NCBI GenBank assembly: GCA_902778105.1
Contig: CACYWN010000008.1
Coordinates: 1-64,000, forward strand
Source: an uncultured Bacteroidia bacterium
GTDB lineage: Bacteria > Bacteroidota > Bacteroidia > Bacteroidales > UBA932
DNA: 64,000 bases
Reading direction: 5' to 3'
Shown here in pieces: positions 63,076-64,000 of the stretch. Position 1 is the first letter of the stretch. Each line of letters starts with the position of its first letter. Under the pieces are notes generated by a model. The model had not been told where the DNA came from. It ran no database searches and was given only the letters and a program-made list of their open reading frames with translations. The position numbers and the translations under genes were made by a program.

Positions 63076-64000
63076 ATGAAAAAGATATTATCTTCGATAG
63101 CGATCCTTGCGGTTTCCGCATCTTGCCTTACGGCCTGTTTCAACCTGGACGAAATCGCCTATTCCGAGATTCTCCAGGAGACCTTTGAGCCGACGGACCA
63201 GGACGTGGCCGCCCTCCTCGCGAGCTCTTACTCCGAGTTCGGCGCCATGATGGACTGGTATGGCATGTTCGATGCCCAGGAAGAGGCGGCGGACGTGGTC
63301 ATCACCCCGGCGCGCCCGAACGGCTGGGTGGACGGCGGTGTGTACCAGCGCATGCATGAGCATACCTGGTATGCCGACGATCCGGGTTCCCCGTCTTCCC
63401 TGTACTATTACGCTTTCGCCGGAATCAATGCGGCCAACCGCGTCATGGACCAGGTGAAGGACGGTTCCCTCAATACCGGAGACCTGCATGACTATATCAT
63501 CGACGAGCTCAAGGCCGTCCGCGCCCTCTGGTACGCCGTGCTCCTGGACAGCCATGGCAATGTCCCGATCGTGACCTCCTACAAGGATACCGAGCTTCCC
63601 CAGCAGAGCTCCCGCCGCCGCGTGTACGAGTTCGTGACCAAGCAGTTTCAGGAAGTGATCGACCACGGCGTCCTCAGCGAGGAAAAATCCGCCGCGACCT
63701 ACGGCCGCCTGAACATGTGGGGCGTCAAGATGGCGCTCATGCGCGTGTACCTCAACGCCGAGGTCTATACCGCCACCGAGCAGGGCAAGGGCACTCCGGC
63801 TTACGACAAGGCGCTCGCCCTTGCGGAAGATATCATCGAAAACGGACCGTATTCCCTGTCCTCCAAGTACCTGGACAACTTCCAGGCCTTCGATGACGCT
63901 TCGGCCGTGAACAATCCCGAAATCATCTTTGCCATCCCTTACGACAACACCTACAACACCGGTGAGCACGTCTTCTGCATGGCGATGAAGTTCTATCCCC
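63076..64000 (+). CDS. susD: SusD/RagB-type lipoprotein, partial (3' end beyond the window)
   Basis: About 308 residues from ATG 63076 to the window end. Lipobox SCLTACFN. SusD signatures: YYYAFAGINAANRVMDQV, DELKAVRALWYAVLLDSHGN, RLNMWGVKMALMRVYLNAEV and PEIIFAIPYDN, as in the RagB family. 17 bases after the SusC-OmpA stop, so they form a pair. Normal so far; the rest lies outside. Confidence 0.93.
   Translation, partial: MKKILSSIAILAVSASCLTACFNLDEIAYSEILQETFEPTDQDVAALLASSYSEFGAMMDWYGMFDAQEEAADVVITPARPNGWVDGGVYQRMHEHTWYADDPGSPSSLYYYAFAGINAANRVMDQVKDGSLNTGDLHDYIIDELKAVRALWYAVLLDSHGNVPIVTSYKDTELPQQSSRRRVYEFVTKQFQEVIDHGVLSEEKSAATYGRLNMWGVKMALMRVYLNAEVYTATEQGKGTPAYDKALALAEDIIENGPYSLSSKYLDNFQAFDDASAVNNPEIIFAIPYDNTYNTGEHVFCMAMKFYP

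Overview
The window is high-GC DNA from a member of the Bacteroidota, most likely an uncultured gut or rumen Bacteroidales. The evidence is four SusC and SusD genes in three pairs (the last SusD partial), BACON and DUF4859-type lipoproteins, a reg_prop/AraC sensor, FecI/FecR-type regulation, a Bacteroidota-type PheS, and promoters of the Bacteroidota form TTTG-N(about 20)-TAnnTTTG. No rRNA, transposase, integrase or CRISPR array was found.

Layout. (1) 1-2049: the 5' part of a DUF1349 lipoprotein gene (minus) divergent from a frameshifted CotH-kinase lipoprotein gene. (2) 2059-18594: a 16.5-kb interval bounded by a 24-bp copy of the tRNA-Gly 3' end (2059-2082) and the intact tRNA-Gly(GCC) (18519-18594). 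It holds a polysaccharide-utilisation locus (PUL1) read on the minus strand: ECF sigma factor, FecR anti-sigma, STN-type SusC, SusD, two lipoproteins, then after an internal terminator a GHL10-type hydrolase, a NAGPA-type phosphodiester glycosidase and an FAD-dependent oxidoreductase. A frameshifted lipoprotein gene lies at the distal end. (3) 18.7-29.4 kb: mostly general genes: vWA lipoprotein, OmpA-type lipoprotein, a four-gene run (membrane protein, 59-aa ORF, CDF exporter, GH31), FNT-type channel, frameshifted aminopeptidase P, DUF456 protein, pheS. (4) 29.5-64 kb: PUL2, a large locus with a C69 dipeptidase, two GH127/GH146-type beta-L-arabinofuranosidases, GH51, CotH, an M61 peptidase, a predicted (alpha/alpha)6 protein, SusC/SusD, a GH27-HExxH fusion, two BACON-HExxH proteins, a shortened transmembrane AraC sensor, and a second SusC/SusD pair in which SusC carries a C-terminal OmpA domain.

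How the genes fit together. PUL1 looks like a trans-envelope signalling PUL: ligand at STN-SusC signals through FecR to the ECF sigma factor. PUL2 combines enzymes for beta- and alpha-L-arabinofuranose and alpha-galactose with several peptidase or HExxH proteins. That set fits arabinosylated, galactosylated plant cell-wall glycoproteins (extensin-like) or arabinan/arabinogalactan; this substrate is an inference. A motif GGAC(G/T)ATTTT recurs upstream of several PUL2 transcription units, as expected for one shared regulator.

Main unusual points: the SusC-OmpA fusion at 59564-63058; three HExxH (DUF6055-like) paralogues in one PUL, one fused to GH27; and the tRNA-Gly repeat flanking PUL1 without an integrase. 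Four genes are broken (three frameshifts, one 5' truncation), so sequence or assembly error must be excluded before biological meaning is given to them.
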